A DNA stretch of 64,000 nt from Candidatus Azophilus lithoversatilis (GCA_028278675.1 JAQAJJ010000002.1:62001-126000), one strand, 5' to 3'; positions 1 through 9,083 are shown, numbered from the stretch's first letter. Translations and numbers: made by a program. The notes: a model not told the origin generated them from the sequence alone.

Positions 1-2141
1 TTGATCGCCCACGACTCCCTAATCCGTCCCTCATGGAACAGACCCCACGCGAGCGCGGACTTCATGTCGTCGCTTTGCGCGACGATCCTCGAATTCCCTT
101 CCAAGAAAGCCACCACTGACGGGTGGTCTGTCGGCGGTCGACTCAGTACGCCGACCACCTCGTACGCGTTGTCCAGAGTGGGTTCACGCGAGAACAACTC
201 CCGGACGAGCAGTTCCACCTTCGTCCAGTCCTCCTGCGCCTTCAGGTAGCCGATGAGGTTTCGCAGGTCGATCAGCTCGTTCGAATCCTCATACAGCGCC
301 TCCAGTTGCTCCCGCGGATCGCCTCCTCCCGCAGTATGGAGCGCAACCTCCATGCGTTTACGCGCCTCGTCGACTACAAGGTCATGTCGGTCCTCCAATA
401 CCGCCCGGGCTCGCTCGCTCTGACCGTCGGCCAAGAGCGCCTCAAACAACGCGACCGTAGTCATGGACGTTCCCAGGACGCGGTCAAGCCTCTCGAAGCG
501 TTTCTCAACATACGTGGCGAACTCCCGCGGACCCATGGTGCTCTGATTCAGCAGACACTCCGCGAACACCTCCTCATCCACGAGACCACCGAACTGTTCC
601 CGTTTCCCCAGCTCCTCTCGCAACGCACGACCGTCGAAATCGATCCCGAAAGCCCAAGCGAGCGAAACTAGGCCCACGCCTCTGTCTCTCTCCTCCAAGC
701 GTGCCTGCACCTTCCGACGGCCCCTCGCTACTCCGTCCCCATCGGGGTTCATGAGCTCAAGCCAGCATTGCCAAGCGGCCACGCGCTCCACGATCCTATT
801 GCCCGCAAGAGCCGGCAGACTGCCTTCGACGAACGTGAAACACTCAACTGCCCGCGAGTGCCGCTCCTTCGCCCCGTCCTCCAAGTTCGGACGAATCCCC
901 ATGTACGTCGGAAGGCCTTCTAGGGCCAAACCTCTCCGCTCGGCAGGTAGCAGCAGCGCGGCGTTGATCGTCCCTTCGAGCATTGCCAGGGTCGGCACCC
1001 AACGAGACGCCGACGCCAGCACCCTCAAGCCTTCGGCAGCCTCCTCCCATCGCCCCGACTTGGCCAAGCAAACGCCCCACTCGTGCCATCCCAGATCCTC
1101 GAAGTGATCCGGATTCTTGTTCGGATGCACATCCTCGAACCACTGCAACGCCGCCTCCGGTCCCCGGAAGCGGTGCAACACTCCGAACAGTACCGACCTT
1201 GCCGACGGGCTAGCGACGTCGCGAAGCAGTTGGATCGCGCCATCCTCGTCATCCTCCGTTGACTTGAGCAGGGCATCCACAATCCGCAAATCGCTGTCGC
1301 CGTACGCCTCCGGCAGTTCTTCTCGCATCAGGCGCGCGTCCACGACGGTTTCGGTACTGGACGCCAATAGTCTGCTCGCCCAATAGCACACGGAGTTCCT
1401 CGCTCGTTCAGGCGCCATAGCCAGATCGTCTTGCTCGACCCTTCGCCAAAGCGCCCTCACCCGAGCGACGGCGTCCTCGAAGTCAAACATCCTCCAGGCC
1501 AGAATGGCCGACAGTTCCTCGTCTGCGATCTTCCCGAGCGCCTCCCGACCAGCCGCATCCACAGTCGATGCTCGGTCGATCCGGTCCCCTATCCGATCGA
1601 TCTGCCGGACTACTTCGCTGTGTCCCGCCTGGATCATGCCCGCTACCGGCCGCTGCTCTCGCGGCATGGAAGCGAAGTACCCTGCGGTCAGAGTCGCAAC
1701 TACCACATCGATTGGCACTTCAGCGAAACGAGCCGCTTCTCCCGTCTGCTCCGAGTAACTCTCGGCAAGGCGTCCCCGGATCCCCACTTCATCGTTGGCC
1801 TCCTGTCCCATCACATGCGCCCTGGCAATCGCCAGGAACCCGTCCTCGACTTCCGCGAGTTCCAACCAACTGCGCACCATCGGCTTACGGAAAAAATCCG
1901 GGGCAACGTACGTTTGCTCCCATGCCATCAGCACCGATCGCCACCAACCGTCGTCGACGCTGCCGCCCCGCAATCGACCCAGAGTTTCCTTCAGCACACT
2001 ATCGAACAGGTCCGTGCGCACCTGTGCAGGAGCTCGCGCCCCTTGCCGCTCCGCGCGCAGTCGTCGCACCCTCTTGGCTACCGTACCCGCCAACGGCAAA
2101 AGGGCCTTTGCCGCCACACTCCCCAACATCTCCATGCCCAT
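1..2141 (-). CDS. Large uncharacterised, mostly helical (possibly TPR-like) protein, C-terminus beyond left window edge; downstream partner of the GTPase-like gene
   Basis: Manual reverse-complement translation from ATG at 2141 (MGMEMLGSVAAKALLPLAGTVAKRVRRLRAERQGARAP...) is open to position 1. No tta/cta/tca in that phase across 3..2141; an in-frame TGA lies just upstream of the ATG. Absent from the ORF track because no stop lies inside the window. Confidence 0.8.
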   Translation of the reverse strand, partial: MGMEMLGSVAAKALLPLAGTVAKRVRRLRAERQGARAPAQVRTDLFDSVLKETLGRLRGGSVDDGWWRSVLMAWEQTYVAPDFFRKPMVRSWLELAEVEDGFLAIARAHVMGQEANDEVGIRGRLAESYSEQTGEAARFAEVPIDVVVATLTAGYFASMPREQRPVAGMIQAGHSEVVRQIDRIGDRIDRASTVDAAGREALGKIADEELSAILAWRMFDFEDAVARVRALWRRVEQDDLAMAPERARNSVCYWASRLLASSTETVVDARLMREELPEAYGDSDLRIVDALLKSTEDDEDGAIQLLRDVASPSARSVLFGVLHRFRGPEAALQWFEDVHPNKNPDHFEDLGWHEWGVCLAKSGRWEEAAEGLRVLASASRWVPTLAMLEGTINAALLLPAERRGLALEGLPTYMGIRPNLEDGAKERHSRAVECFTFVEGSLPALAGNRIVERVAAWQCWLELMNPDGDGVARGRRKVQARLEERDRGVGLVSLAWAFGIDFDGRALREELGKREQFGGLVDEEVFAECLLNQSTMGPREFATYVEKRFERLDRVLGTSMTTVALFEALLADGQSERARAVLEDRHDLVVDEARKRMEVALHTAGGGDPREQLEALYEDSNELIDLRNLIGYLKAQEDWTKVELLVRELFSREPTLDNAYEVVGVLSRPPTDHPSVVAFLEGNSRIVAQSDDMKSALAWGLFHEGRIRESWAI

Positions 2142-2208
2142 CCCCTTATCACCTCACGCCGCGCCGACCGCCCGACGACGAGCCTCACCCGCGTCAGACA
2201 TTAGCCGC

Positions 2209-2256
2209 CTGGACGCCAAAGCCGCGGCCAACCTCGCCGCGCTGGCTCCCGTCGCG
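2209..2256 (+). mobile_element. Short IS110-family transposase relic between the two island genes
   Basis: In-frame 'LDAKAAANLAALAPVA' against 'LDAKTAPSLAGLAPVA' of the IS110 remnant at 5.05 kb: 12/16 aa and 39/48 nt identical. Confidence 0.5.
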
Positions 2257-2265
2257 GGCGTATCC

Positions 2266-4566
2266 TTAACCCTCTTCACGGCTTCCCGCCTCGACACGTC
2301 CGTACTCTTCCTCCAACTCGAGGCCGCCGCCCGCCTCCCCCATCGCGAATGCGACTAGCTTCCGCACCTCCGCCACGATTGGTTCGATCCCGGGCACCGG
2401 TGCCGCTGCCCCGTAGATATCGCGCAGCCGCTGCGCCCGCACGTACGAGGAGCCCCGACCCGCGTGCTCAAACGCCTCACCCCACTCATTGAAGTGTTCC
2501 TCTACGATGCGATCCATCGCGAACGAGTGCAGCGCGGTGTAGACCTCGGCCCGAATCCTAGCGATCGCCGCGGCGGCTTCGTCTTGGTCGCCAGCCGTCC
2601 GCTCCCACCTCGCCGGAGCGTCGAGAAACCGCGACGTTGCCTCCGAAAGACGTCCGATGAGTTCCGCCACCGGCATCAGGTGTTTGTACTCGTAGTTGTC
2701 CATTCGATACGTAACACGCCGCGTCAGTGCTCTAACCCGCGCCCAGTGCTCTTTGCTCACCCCGTCGCGCCTCCTATAGCCAAGTCTCGCGTCCCACAAC
2801 GAGTGGAACTCTCGCGATGCCGACTGCACCGCGAACGCGAGCCCTGCCGGGTCGTACATCGGTCGCGCCTGGGGCTGCGGCTCCGGCTCAATGATGGACT
2901 GCACGAACCCCATCAGCTCCCCGAGTTGTTTGCGCGCCCCGCTTGGAATCCCCTCGGCCGGCTGGTCCAACCAGCCCAGCATGAAGCACCTTTCGTCCAG
3001 CCGCCGCTCGAGACCGCCGACGACCACATCACCAATCGCGTCCCGCAAGCGCGCCAACGCGAGCTTCACCGCCCCGAGCACGTGGTCCCTTTTCGCCGCA
3101 AAGTCGGGCAGGTTGTCCCCTTTGACGGCGTCGAAATGCGTGAACGCAACCGCCAGTTTGTCCGCGTGTCCGCCCGTCCCGACCGAACGGAGCACCGACA
3201 AGGGCGCCGCCTGCATCGGCTGCGTCGCGTTGTCAACGACCAAGACCACATCGACCGTTGCGTACCGCGACGTGTAGTGGGTGCTGACGTTCGCTGCGGA
3301 CTCCGGCGTGTGGCCGAGTCCCTCGCCATCAATCAGTACCACCCTCGGGATCTCGCCGCCGAACCCGGTTACGAACGGGCCCCTGACGCGCATGCCCTGC
3401 ACGACAGGCGTGAGCAGCCGCCCGTAGGCCCTGTGATAGTTACTCGAGAACCACCGTGCTTGACGCATAAAGTCGTTCCGGTCGTCGCTCCGAAACGTCC
3501 ACTTCTCCGGCCATCCGCCACGTCTCGTCAGCGTCCCTTGCTCCAGATGAGCGAAACGCCGCAGCACATCTTCAGTGATCGCGTCCACCAGCGCCGCGTG
3601 GTCCGGCAGGCCCTCCGCTTGGTCCACAAAGAGGTCCGACGCCGCCTCCTGGTCTTCCGCCTTCATGTCCTTCAGCGGCTCGTCCAGCACTCCCGCTATC
3701 GCCGCGTCGGCTTGTGCTGCGAGTTGCCGGACCCTTTCCTGGTACCCGTCCAGCGCAGACTGCATCGCCGCGCGTTCCTCCGCCGTCGGCAGCGAGCCCG
3801 CGTCCAGCTCGTCCTCGGGTTCCTCCTCTTCAGTTGCATCCCCCCAGTCGTCCTCTTCCGGTTCTCCCTCGTCCGGCGACCAAGCCCCCAGCAGGTACCC
3901 CAGCCGGAACCGCTGATCCTTATGGTTCAGCAGATCGCGCATCACCCGCTCGTCTGAGCCGTCGCGCCACGCCGTTTTACACGCCTCCGACACCGACTCG
4001 CTCACGTAAGTCCGCACGAGTCTTCGCGGAAAAAAGGTCACGACCGCCTCGAAGTCGCCGGGGCCCACAATCACCTCGATGTCCGCGATCGTCGTCTTGC
4101 CTGTGGATGTCGACGGGAAGCGGTCCCTCGTCGGGTGCGACCCGATCAGTTGGCGCAGCAGCGAGGTCTTTCCCGCCCCCGTCGTGCCGATCAGCATGAC
4201 TCTCGAATAGCCCTCGTCCCTGTCGGGTAGCCGGATTTCCTCCTCACGGATCGCCATCGGGTCCTTACCTGCCGGGTTGTCCATGGGTTCGTAGAACGCA
4301 CGCACGACCACGCTGTGGAATCGCTGCTCGGCTCGACCCCGCTCTGCCACGTTCCAATAGCTCTCATCGCCAAGCAACGCGTTCAGCTCCGCCACGAAGG
4401 CGTCCGCCTCCTCGCTGTCGCTGGTCCCCAGGCCCCGTCGCACCTTGACGCCAATGCGCCCCTCGTCGTCGCGGCAAACCGGATGCCGGAAAGTCACCGC
4501 CCATGCTTTCCGGCCCTGCGTCCTCGACTTCGCCGCGGTATATGTTCTCGCCTTGGTTTCAATCAT
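2266..4566 (-). CDS. Uncharacterised P-loop GTPase/NTPase-like protein
   Basis: 780-aa ORF (start probably MIETKARTY at 4566). Walker A/G1 'VMLIGTTGAGKTSLLRQL', DxxG-like 'VVLIDGEGLGHT', G4-like 'AFTHFDAV'; N-terminal 'WAVTFRHPVCRDDEGRIGVKVRRGLGTSDSEEADAFVAELNALL' resembles integrase Arm/AP2-like DNA-binding domains. Confidence 0.8.
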   Translation of the reverse strand: MIETKARTYTAAKSRTQGRKAWAVTFRHPVCRDDEGRIGVKVRRGLGTSDSEEADAFVAELNALLGDESYWNVAERGRAEQRFHSVVVRAFYEPMDNPAGKDPMAIREEEIRLPDRDEGYSRVMLIGTTGAGKTSLLRQLIGSHPTRDRFPSTSTGKTTIADIEVIVGPGDFEAVVTFFPRRLVRTYVSESVSEACKTAWRDGSDERVMRDLLNHKDQRFRLGYLLGAWSPDEGEPEEDDWGDATEEEEPEDELDAGSLPTAEERAAMQSALDGYQERVRQLAAQADAAIAGVLDEPLKDMKAEDQEAASDLFVDQAEGLPDHAALVDAITEDVLRRFAHLEQGTLTRRGGWPEKWTFRSDDRNDFMRQARWFSSNYHRAYGRLLTPVVQGMRVRGPFVTGFGGEIPRVVLIDGEGLGHTPESAANVSTHYTSRYATVDVVLVVDNATQPMQAAPLSVLRSVGTGGHADKLAVAFTHFDAVKGDNLPDFAAKRDHVLGAVKLALARLRDAIGDVVVGGLERRLDERCFMLGWLDQPAEGIPSGARKQLGELMGFVQSIIEPEPQPQARPMYDPAGLAFAVQSASREFHSLWDARLGYRRRDGVSKEHWARVRALTRRVTYRMDNYEYKHLMPVAELIGRLSEATSRFLDAPARWERTAGDQDEAAAAIARIRAEVYTALHSFAMDRIVEEHFNEWGEAFEHAGRGSSYVRAQRLRDIYGAAAPVPGIEPIVAEVRKLVAFAMGEAGGGLELEEEYGRVEAGSREEG

Positions 4567-4689
4567 TATCTTCGCCCGACGTTGTACCCAGTTGTTCCAA
4601 CTTACCACGCGGCGTCAGGCGACGCAATCGATCGGGTACACCCCGGTACAACAACAGCACCCTTCGATTTGCATCGTGCGGGCAGCAAG

Positions 4690-5369
4690 CCCAGACCGAC
4701 GCCGCCGCCGCGCGCATGCTCGCCGCGATGGGTGCCGCCATCCAGACGCGACTGGACGAACCGCCGTCGGCGACCCAACGCGACCTCGACGAACCCCAGA
4801 CCGCCCGGGACGCGCTGGCGAAGAGCCGGATCGCCGTGCTCAACCGCCGCCACATCGCGCGTCACCCGCTCGTGAAGCACCAGCTGCGTTACCGGCTGAC
4901 CCAGATCGACAACCAGCTCAAGGCCATCGACGCCGCGATCCGCAAGCTCGTCAAGGCGGACGAGGCGCTTGCGCGCAAGGCCGCGGTGCTCACCTCGATC
5001 CCGGGCGTCGCCGCGATCACCGCCGCGGGGCTGCTTGCCGGGATGCCGGAACTGGGCCGTCTGGACGCCAAGACGGCGCCCAGCCTCGCCGGCTTGGCCC
5101 CCGTCGCGCGCGAGTCCGGCCAATGGAATGGCCGCCGCTTCATCGGCGGCGGCCGCGGCCGGGTGCGCAAGCTCCTGTACATGGCCGCCCTGAGCGCCGT
5201 CCAGCACAATCCGGACCTGGCCGGTGTCTGCAGCCGCCTCCGCGAACGCGGCAAGCCGGGCAAGGTCGCGCTCACCGCCGTCATGCGCAAGCTGATCGTG
5301 CTCGCCAGCACGTTGCTGAAGGAAGACCGCGAGTGGACCCCAGCCTTCAGCCCGAGCGCCGGAACATGA
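4690..5369 (+). pseudogene. IS110-family transposase, C-terminal part only
   Basis: '...LTSIPGVAAITAAGLLAGMPELGRLDAKTAPSLAGLAPVARESGQWNGRRFIGGGRGRVRKLLYMAALSAVQHNP...' is typical of the IS110 C-terminal (Transposase_20) domain; the N-terminal DEDD domain is absent. Confidence 0.85.
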
Positions 5370-5477
5370 CAATCAGCCGCCGTACGCAGTCGCCCGCACG
5401 AGGCCCGGATGGCACCTCCGCGACGACGCCGGACGCCCTGCCGCAACCGGTGCCGCACCGCCGCCGTCGCGCGTCGC

Positions 5478-5530
5478 GTTGCATCCGCTATGTGAGGGTG
5501 CTGCGCACCCTTCGACATAGCGGCTGCAAC
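5478..5530. repeat. Long hairpin / inverted repeat downstream of the IS110 remnant
   Basis: GTTGCATCCGCTATGT (5478-5493) pairs with ACATAGCGGCTGCAAC (5515-5530) with one mismatch; inner AGGGTGC-TGC-GCACCCT. Confidence 0.85.
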
Positions 5531-6378
5531 GACTCCCGGCGTTCGCGCAGTTTCCAGCCGCACCACCCCCAAGGCGTTGCCAAACGCCGCCGATCTCCGC
5601 GATATTCCCACCCACTACCAAGCCCGCTCCACCGCGAGCGGCAACGTTGGACCGACCGGTCCTAGTTCGCATCGGAGAAGCGGCGCACCGACGCCAGAAC
5701 CGGGGCACCCGCACGCGGCTCCGGCGCGTGAAGACGCGGCAAGTGCCATGTGACACGAAGCGTACCGGGGGCGACGGCGGCCTCCCGCGCGGCGACATCC
5801 GCGCCAGCGCGAACCGGGGACACCCGGCCAGCGCAACGCCGACTGGCCATAAACCGATTCCCCGCCGGCCACGGGGACGTGCCGACCGACGGCAGCTACC
5901 ACGGGGCGACCGCACGGCTCCCCGAACGCAGCGATCCTGCGACAGTGCGGCAGGAGGCCACCCACGCCTCCCGCGGGTCACGCCCGCGAAGTCGAGCCGG
6001 GCGGTCCCGGCAACACACCGTTTGGGCCACAAGCCCATAGCGACGAAGCAACCCGACGCGATCCATCGGCGCTTCCCAGGCGTCCATGCGCAACCGTGAC
6101 GAAAGCGACATGGACGGGATGCGGCAGGGCATCCCGCGCGGCTTCAACAGCGCGACAACCACCTGCAACGGCGAGAGCAGTCCCGACCGCGTCCGAAAGG
6201 ACGGAACGGGGGCGAGCCGGGGACGGAATCCGACAAGGCGATGGCCGACGTCGTGTCCATTACCCGCGGAGCTGCGAGAAGTACCAGTACGTCCGAGAGG
6301 GACGGCCTGTTCGCAGCGAAGTTCTTACGGAAACACAACTGGATTGCCAGACGCGCCCTGCGCTCGGGAGGAACGCAC

Positions 6379-6786
6379 ATGGGACAGCGCCGGTCGAGAC
6401 TCGACCGCCACGGAACCGAACTGCTCGCCCTGCGGCGGGCCGGGACCACGCTCGCCCAGCTGACCCGCTGGCTGCTCGAGGAGCGGGATGTCGCCGTCGC
6501 CGCCACCACGGTCGGCCGCTGGCTCGACCGAGCGCGGGACCTCGATGTCGGTTTGCCGCCCGACGGATTCGACGCGGCCGGCATCGCCGAAGTCCTCGCC
6601 GAGCGCTCCCGCGCCGAGCGGTTCCCCAGGTACGCGCCGTCGATCCTCGATCGGTTCGCCCACGAGATCCTCCGCCTTCGCGCCGCCGGCGCCGGCATCG
6701 GCGAGTGCCATCGCGCCCTGCGCGAGCGGCACGGCCTGCGGATCGCCCGCTCCACCGTCTCCTGCTGGTTGCGCCGGCATTGCTAG
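6379..6786 (+). CDS. Small protein with two tandem helix-turn-helix-like repeats
   Basis: MGQRRSRLDRHGTELLALRRAGTTLAQLTRWLLEERDVAVAATTVGRWL... then LDRFAHEILRLRAAGAGIGECHRALRERHGLRIARSTVSCWL: two alignable copies. Confidence 0.65.
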   Translation: MGQRRSRLDRHGTELLALRRAGTTLAQLTRWLLEERDVAVAATTVGRWLDRARDLDVGLPPDGFDAAGIAEVLAERSRAERFPRYAPSILDRFAHEILRLRAAGAGIGECHRALRERHGLRIARSTVSCWLRRHC

Positions 6787-6874
6787 GTTCAAGCGCCCGC
6801 GCCGCGGCCGCGACCAGCCGCGCCACCGGTTCCGCTCCAGGCCCGGCGACCCGAAGAAGCAGGCCGCCAGCGTC

Positions 6875-7520
6875 ATGCGCCGCCTGCAGGGCACGCGTAT
6901 CCGGTCTGTCGGCACCGTCAGGAACTACCAGGAGCGCTTGGCACAGGTCGCCGCGCGCCTCGACATGCCGCTGGAGAAGCTGACCCCGGCCGCGGCCGTC
7001 GCCTACATCGAGCGCCGCGCCGCGGAGGTGGGCCAGAAGACGCTCGACATGGAGCGCCAGGCGCTCCAGGCCATGCTGCGCCACGTCAGCTGCGCCACGT
7101 CACCATGCAGCTGCCGCCCGGAAGCACGCTGCGCGTCGTCAAGGCGGTCCGCGCCAGCACCCTCGAACCGTGTGCCTACTCGCCGGCCCAGGTCCGCCTG
7201 GTGGCCGCCCGGCAGGCCGAGCGCAACGCGCTGGCTACCGAGATCGTGCACGCCAGCGGCATACGCGCCCACGAGCTGCTGACCCTCGCCAAGCCAAGCG
7301 AGCAGCCGCCGGACGACCGCCGGGCCCAGTCGCGCCTCACCGGCACCGCGGCCGAGGGCATGAAGTTCGCCGGCAGGGACGGCGTGGTCTACACCGTGGC
7401 GGGGAAGGGCGGTCTCGTCCGCGAGGTCCTGCTGCCGCACCGCCTCGCCGAGCGCCTCGAGGCGCGCCGCCTCGATCGTCCCGAGCGCATCGTCGACCGC
7501 GGCGGTACGGCAATCGCCAT
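6875..7520 (+). pseudogene. Tyrosine recombinase/integrase, frameshifted and C-terminally truncated
   Basis: 'TVRNYQERLAQVAARL...LTPAAAVAYIERRAAEVGQKTLDMERQALQAML' continues after a frame change in 'YSPAQVRLVAARQAERNALATEIVHASGIRAHELLTL...VAGKGGLVREVLLP'. No HxxR box or catalytic Tyr region found. Confidence 0.7.
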
Positions 7521-7592
7521 CTGGCAGGTGTCGTTTCCGGCACTTCCGTCCGAGCGGAAAAACGGTCTCCGGGAGACCGTCGTCTCAGGCGG

Positions 7593-9083
7593 TCAGAGGT
7601 GTTGTCGGGCGCGCAGGTGCAGGTCGCAGGCGCGGCACACGCCGTCGCCTCGGTCGCCGCCGGTTCCCGGCAACTCGAAGAGCCCGCCGCACTGCCGGCA
7701 CCTGCTCTGGCGGGGATCGGCGGCGTCGAACCGGCCGCCGCGCCGCGCACCGGCATCCGCGAGCGACCTCGGCGGCAGCCCCGTCAGGTCGCCGCGCACC
7801 AGCGCCGCGAGGCCCCGCTGCCGCGACCACGCCACGCGCCACTCGCCCAACTTGCCGAAGAAGTCGCGCAGGCGCTCCTCGATCTTCCCGCGGTGCGGGT
7901 CGTCGGCCAGTTCCTCGGCGACGAACCTGGCGATCGTCACGCGCTCCTTGCCGTTCCGGGCGGCACGCTCCGGGGCTGCGCCGCCTCCCTTGCCGCCCCG
8001 TTTGCGGCCGCTCTGCCCGGCCCCCGAGTCCCGGCCGCCGCCGTCGTTCCGGCGCTCCGGGCCACTGGTTCGGTTTTCGACACTACCGGATTCCGCCTCC
8101 GGTTCCCGCGGTCCGGACTTGCCGGAGGAGGTCGCCTCGCCCGAGGCCTTCGACGGCTGGTCTTCCGCTCCGGAGTCTGCGCCGCCGCTGTTCGTTCCGC
8201 CCTCGCGAACCGAGCCGCGCTGTCCGGCGCGGCGCGGACCCGCCTGCCGTTCCGCCGCCCGGCGCCGGCCGCGCACCAGCTTCGCCACCGGCGTGTCGAA
8301 TTCCTCGCCGACCAGCAGCCCGCCCCAGAACGACTCGCCCAGATACCATGCGGTGCGCGGCGCGCCGTCCACCGGCACCAGCAGCCCGTGCCGCATCAGC
8401 GACGCCACCGCCGCTGCGAACGACGCGTTCGTCTTGACGCGCGCCATCGCCATCAGCCCCGCCCGCGTCTCCCAGCACACGAACGCTCCCGTCACACAGA
8501 ACATCGACACCGCCGCCGGCAGCGCCGCCTCGATGGCCGTCAGTTCGAGCGAAACCGCCAGCTCCGCGCAGCGGTTCCAGCGCAGCTCGTGCGTGATCTC
8601 CCGGTCCCGGACCTCGGACAGCCGCCGAACTGCCACGGCCTCCCGCCGCTTGCCGCGGCCGCCGCTGCCGCGCTTCGTCTTCGGCCTGTCCAGGGCCCCG
8701 ACCAGTTCGCGCGTTCGTTCCCGCGCCGGTTCCTCGCCACAGCCCTCCTCGGCGGCGATCGCGCCGCACACCGCGTCCTCGAGCGCCTGACGCGCCGCGT
8801 CCACGTCGGCCGCCGCGTTGAACGACAGTTCCGTCCGTCCGGCCAAGTGGCCGCGCTCGCGCGTCACCACCGCGACCTCCGTCCACCGCGCCACGTACTG
8901 CGTCGGCGTGCGCACCTCGCGCGCGGCGCACCGCGCCACGACGTCGGCCATGGGCGCCGCATCCACCCGGGCGCAGCGGCCCGGGGGACATCTGCGCGTC
9001 GGGTCTTCGGTGTTCGGCAACGTGCCCGACGATGCGGGCGCTACGGGGTCGTGCGGGCGGGGAAGGGGGAGGGTCTCCGGCAT
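7593..9083 (-). CDS. Orphan protein with putative winged-helix-like middle region and C-terminal CxxC...CxxC zinc-ribbon-like motif
   Basis: 496-aa ORF ending '...SRCRQCGGLFELPGTGGDRGDGVCRACDLHLRARQHL'; the real start may be MADVVARC.... Low-complexity Gly/Glu/Arg linker. Confidence 0.55.
   Translation of the reverse strand: MPETLPLPRPHDPVAPASSGTLPNTEDPTRRCPPGRCARVDAAPMADVVARCAAREVRTPTQYVARWTEVAVVTRERGHLAGRTELSFNAAADVDAARQALEDAVCGAIAAEEGCGEEPARERTRELVGALDRPKTKRGSGGRGKRREAVAVRRLSEVRDREITHELRWNRCAELAVSLELTAIEAALPAAVSMFCVTGAFVCWETRAGLMAMARVKTNASFAAAVASLMRHGLLVPVDGAPRTAWYLGESFWGGLLVGEEFDTPVAKLVRGRRRAAERQAGPRRAGQRGSVREGGTNSGGADSGAEDQPSKASGEATSSGKSGPREPEAESGSVENRTSGPERRNDGGGRDSGAGQSGRKRGGKGGGAAPERAARNGKERVTIARFVAEELADDPHRGKIEERLRDFFGKLGEWRVAWSRQRGLAALVRGDLTGLPPRSLADAGARRGGRFDAADPRQSRCRQCGGLFELPGTGGDRGDGVCRACDLHLRARQHL

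Noticed and set aside
123-2358. Plus-strand ORFs 123..671, 1431..2204, 1568..2269, 1795..2358
   Set aside because: Shadows of the minus-strand gene that is open from 2141 to the left edge; only the short IS110-like segment at 2209-2256 was kept.
2464-3957. Long plus-strand ORF (497 aa)
   Set aside because: Antisense shadow of the GTPase-like gene in GC-rich sequence; Arg/Pro/Leu-rich with no recognisable domain, whereas the minus strand has clear P-loop motifs.
5373-6038. 221-aa minus-strand ORF
   Set aside because: Arg/Gly-rich, overlaps a hairpin and several competing ORFs; no family recognised.
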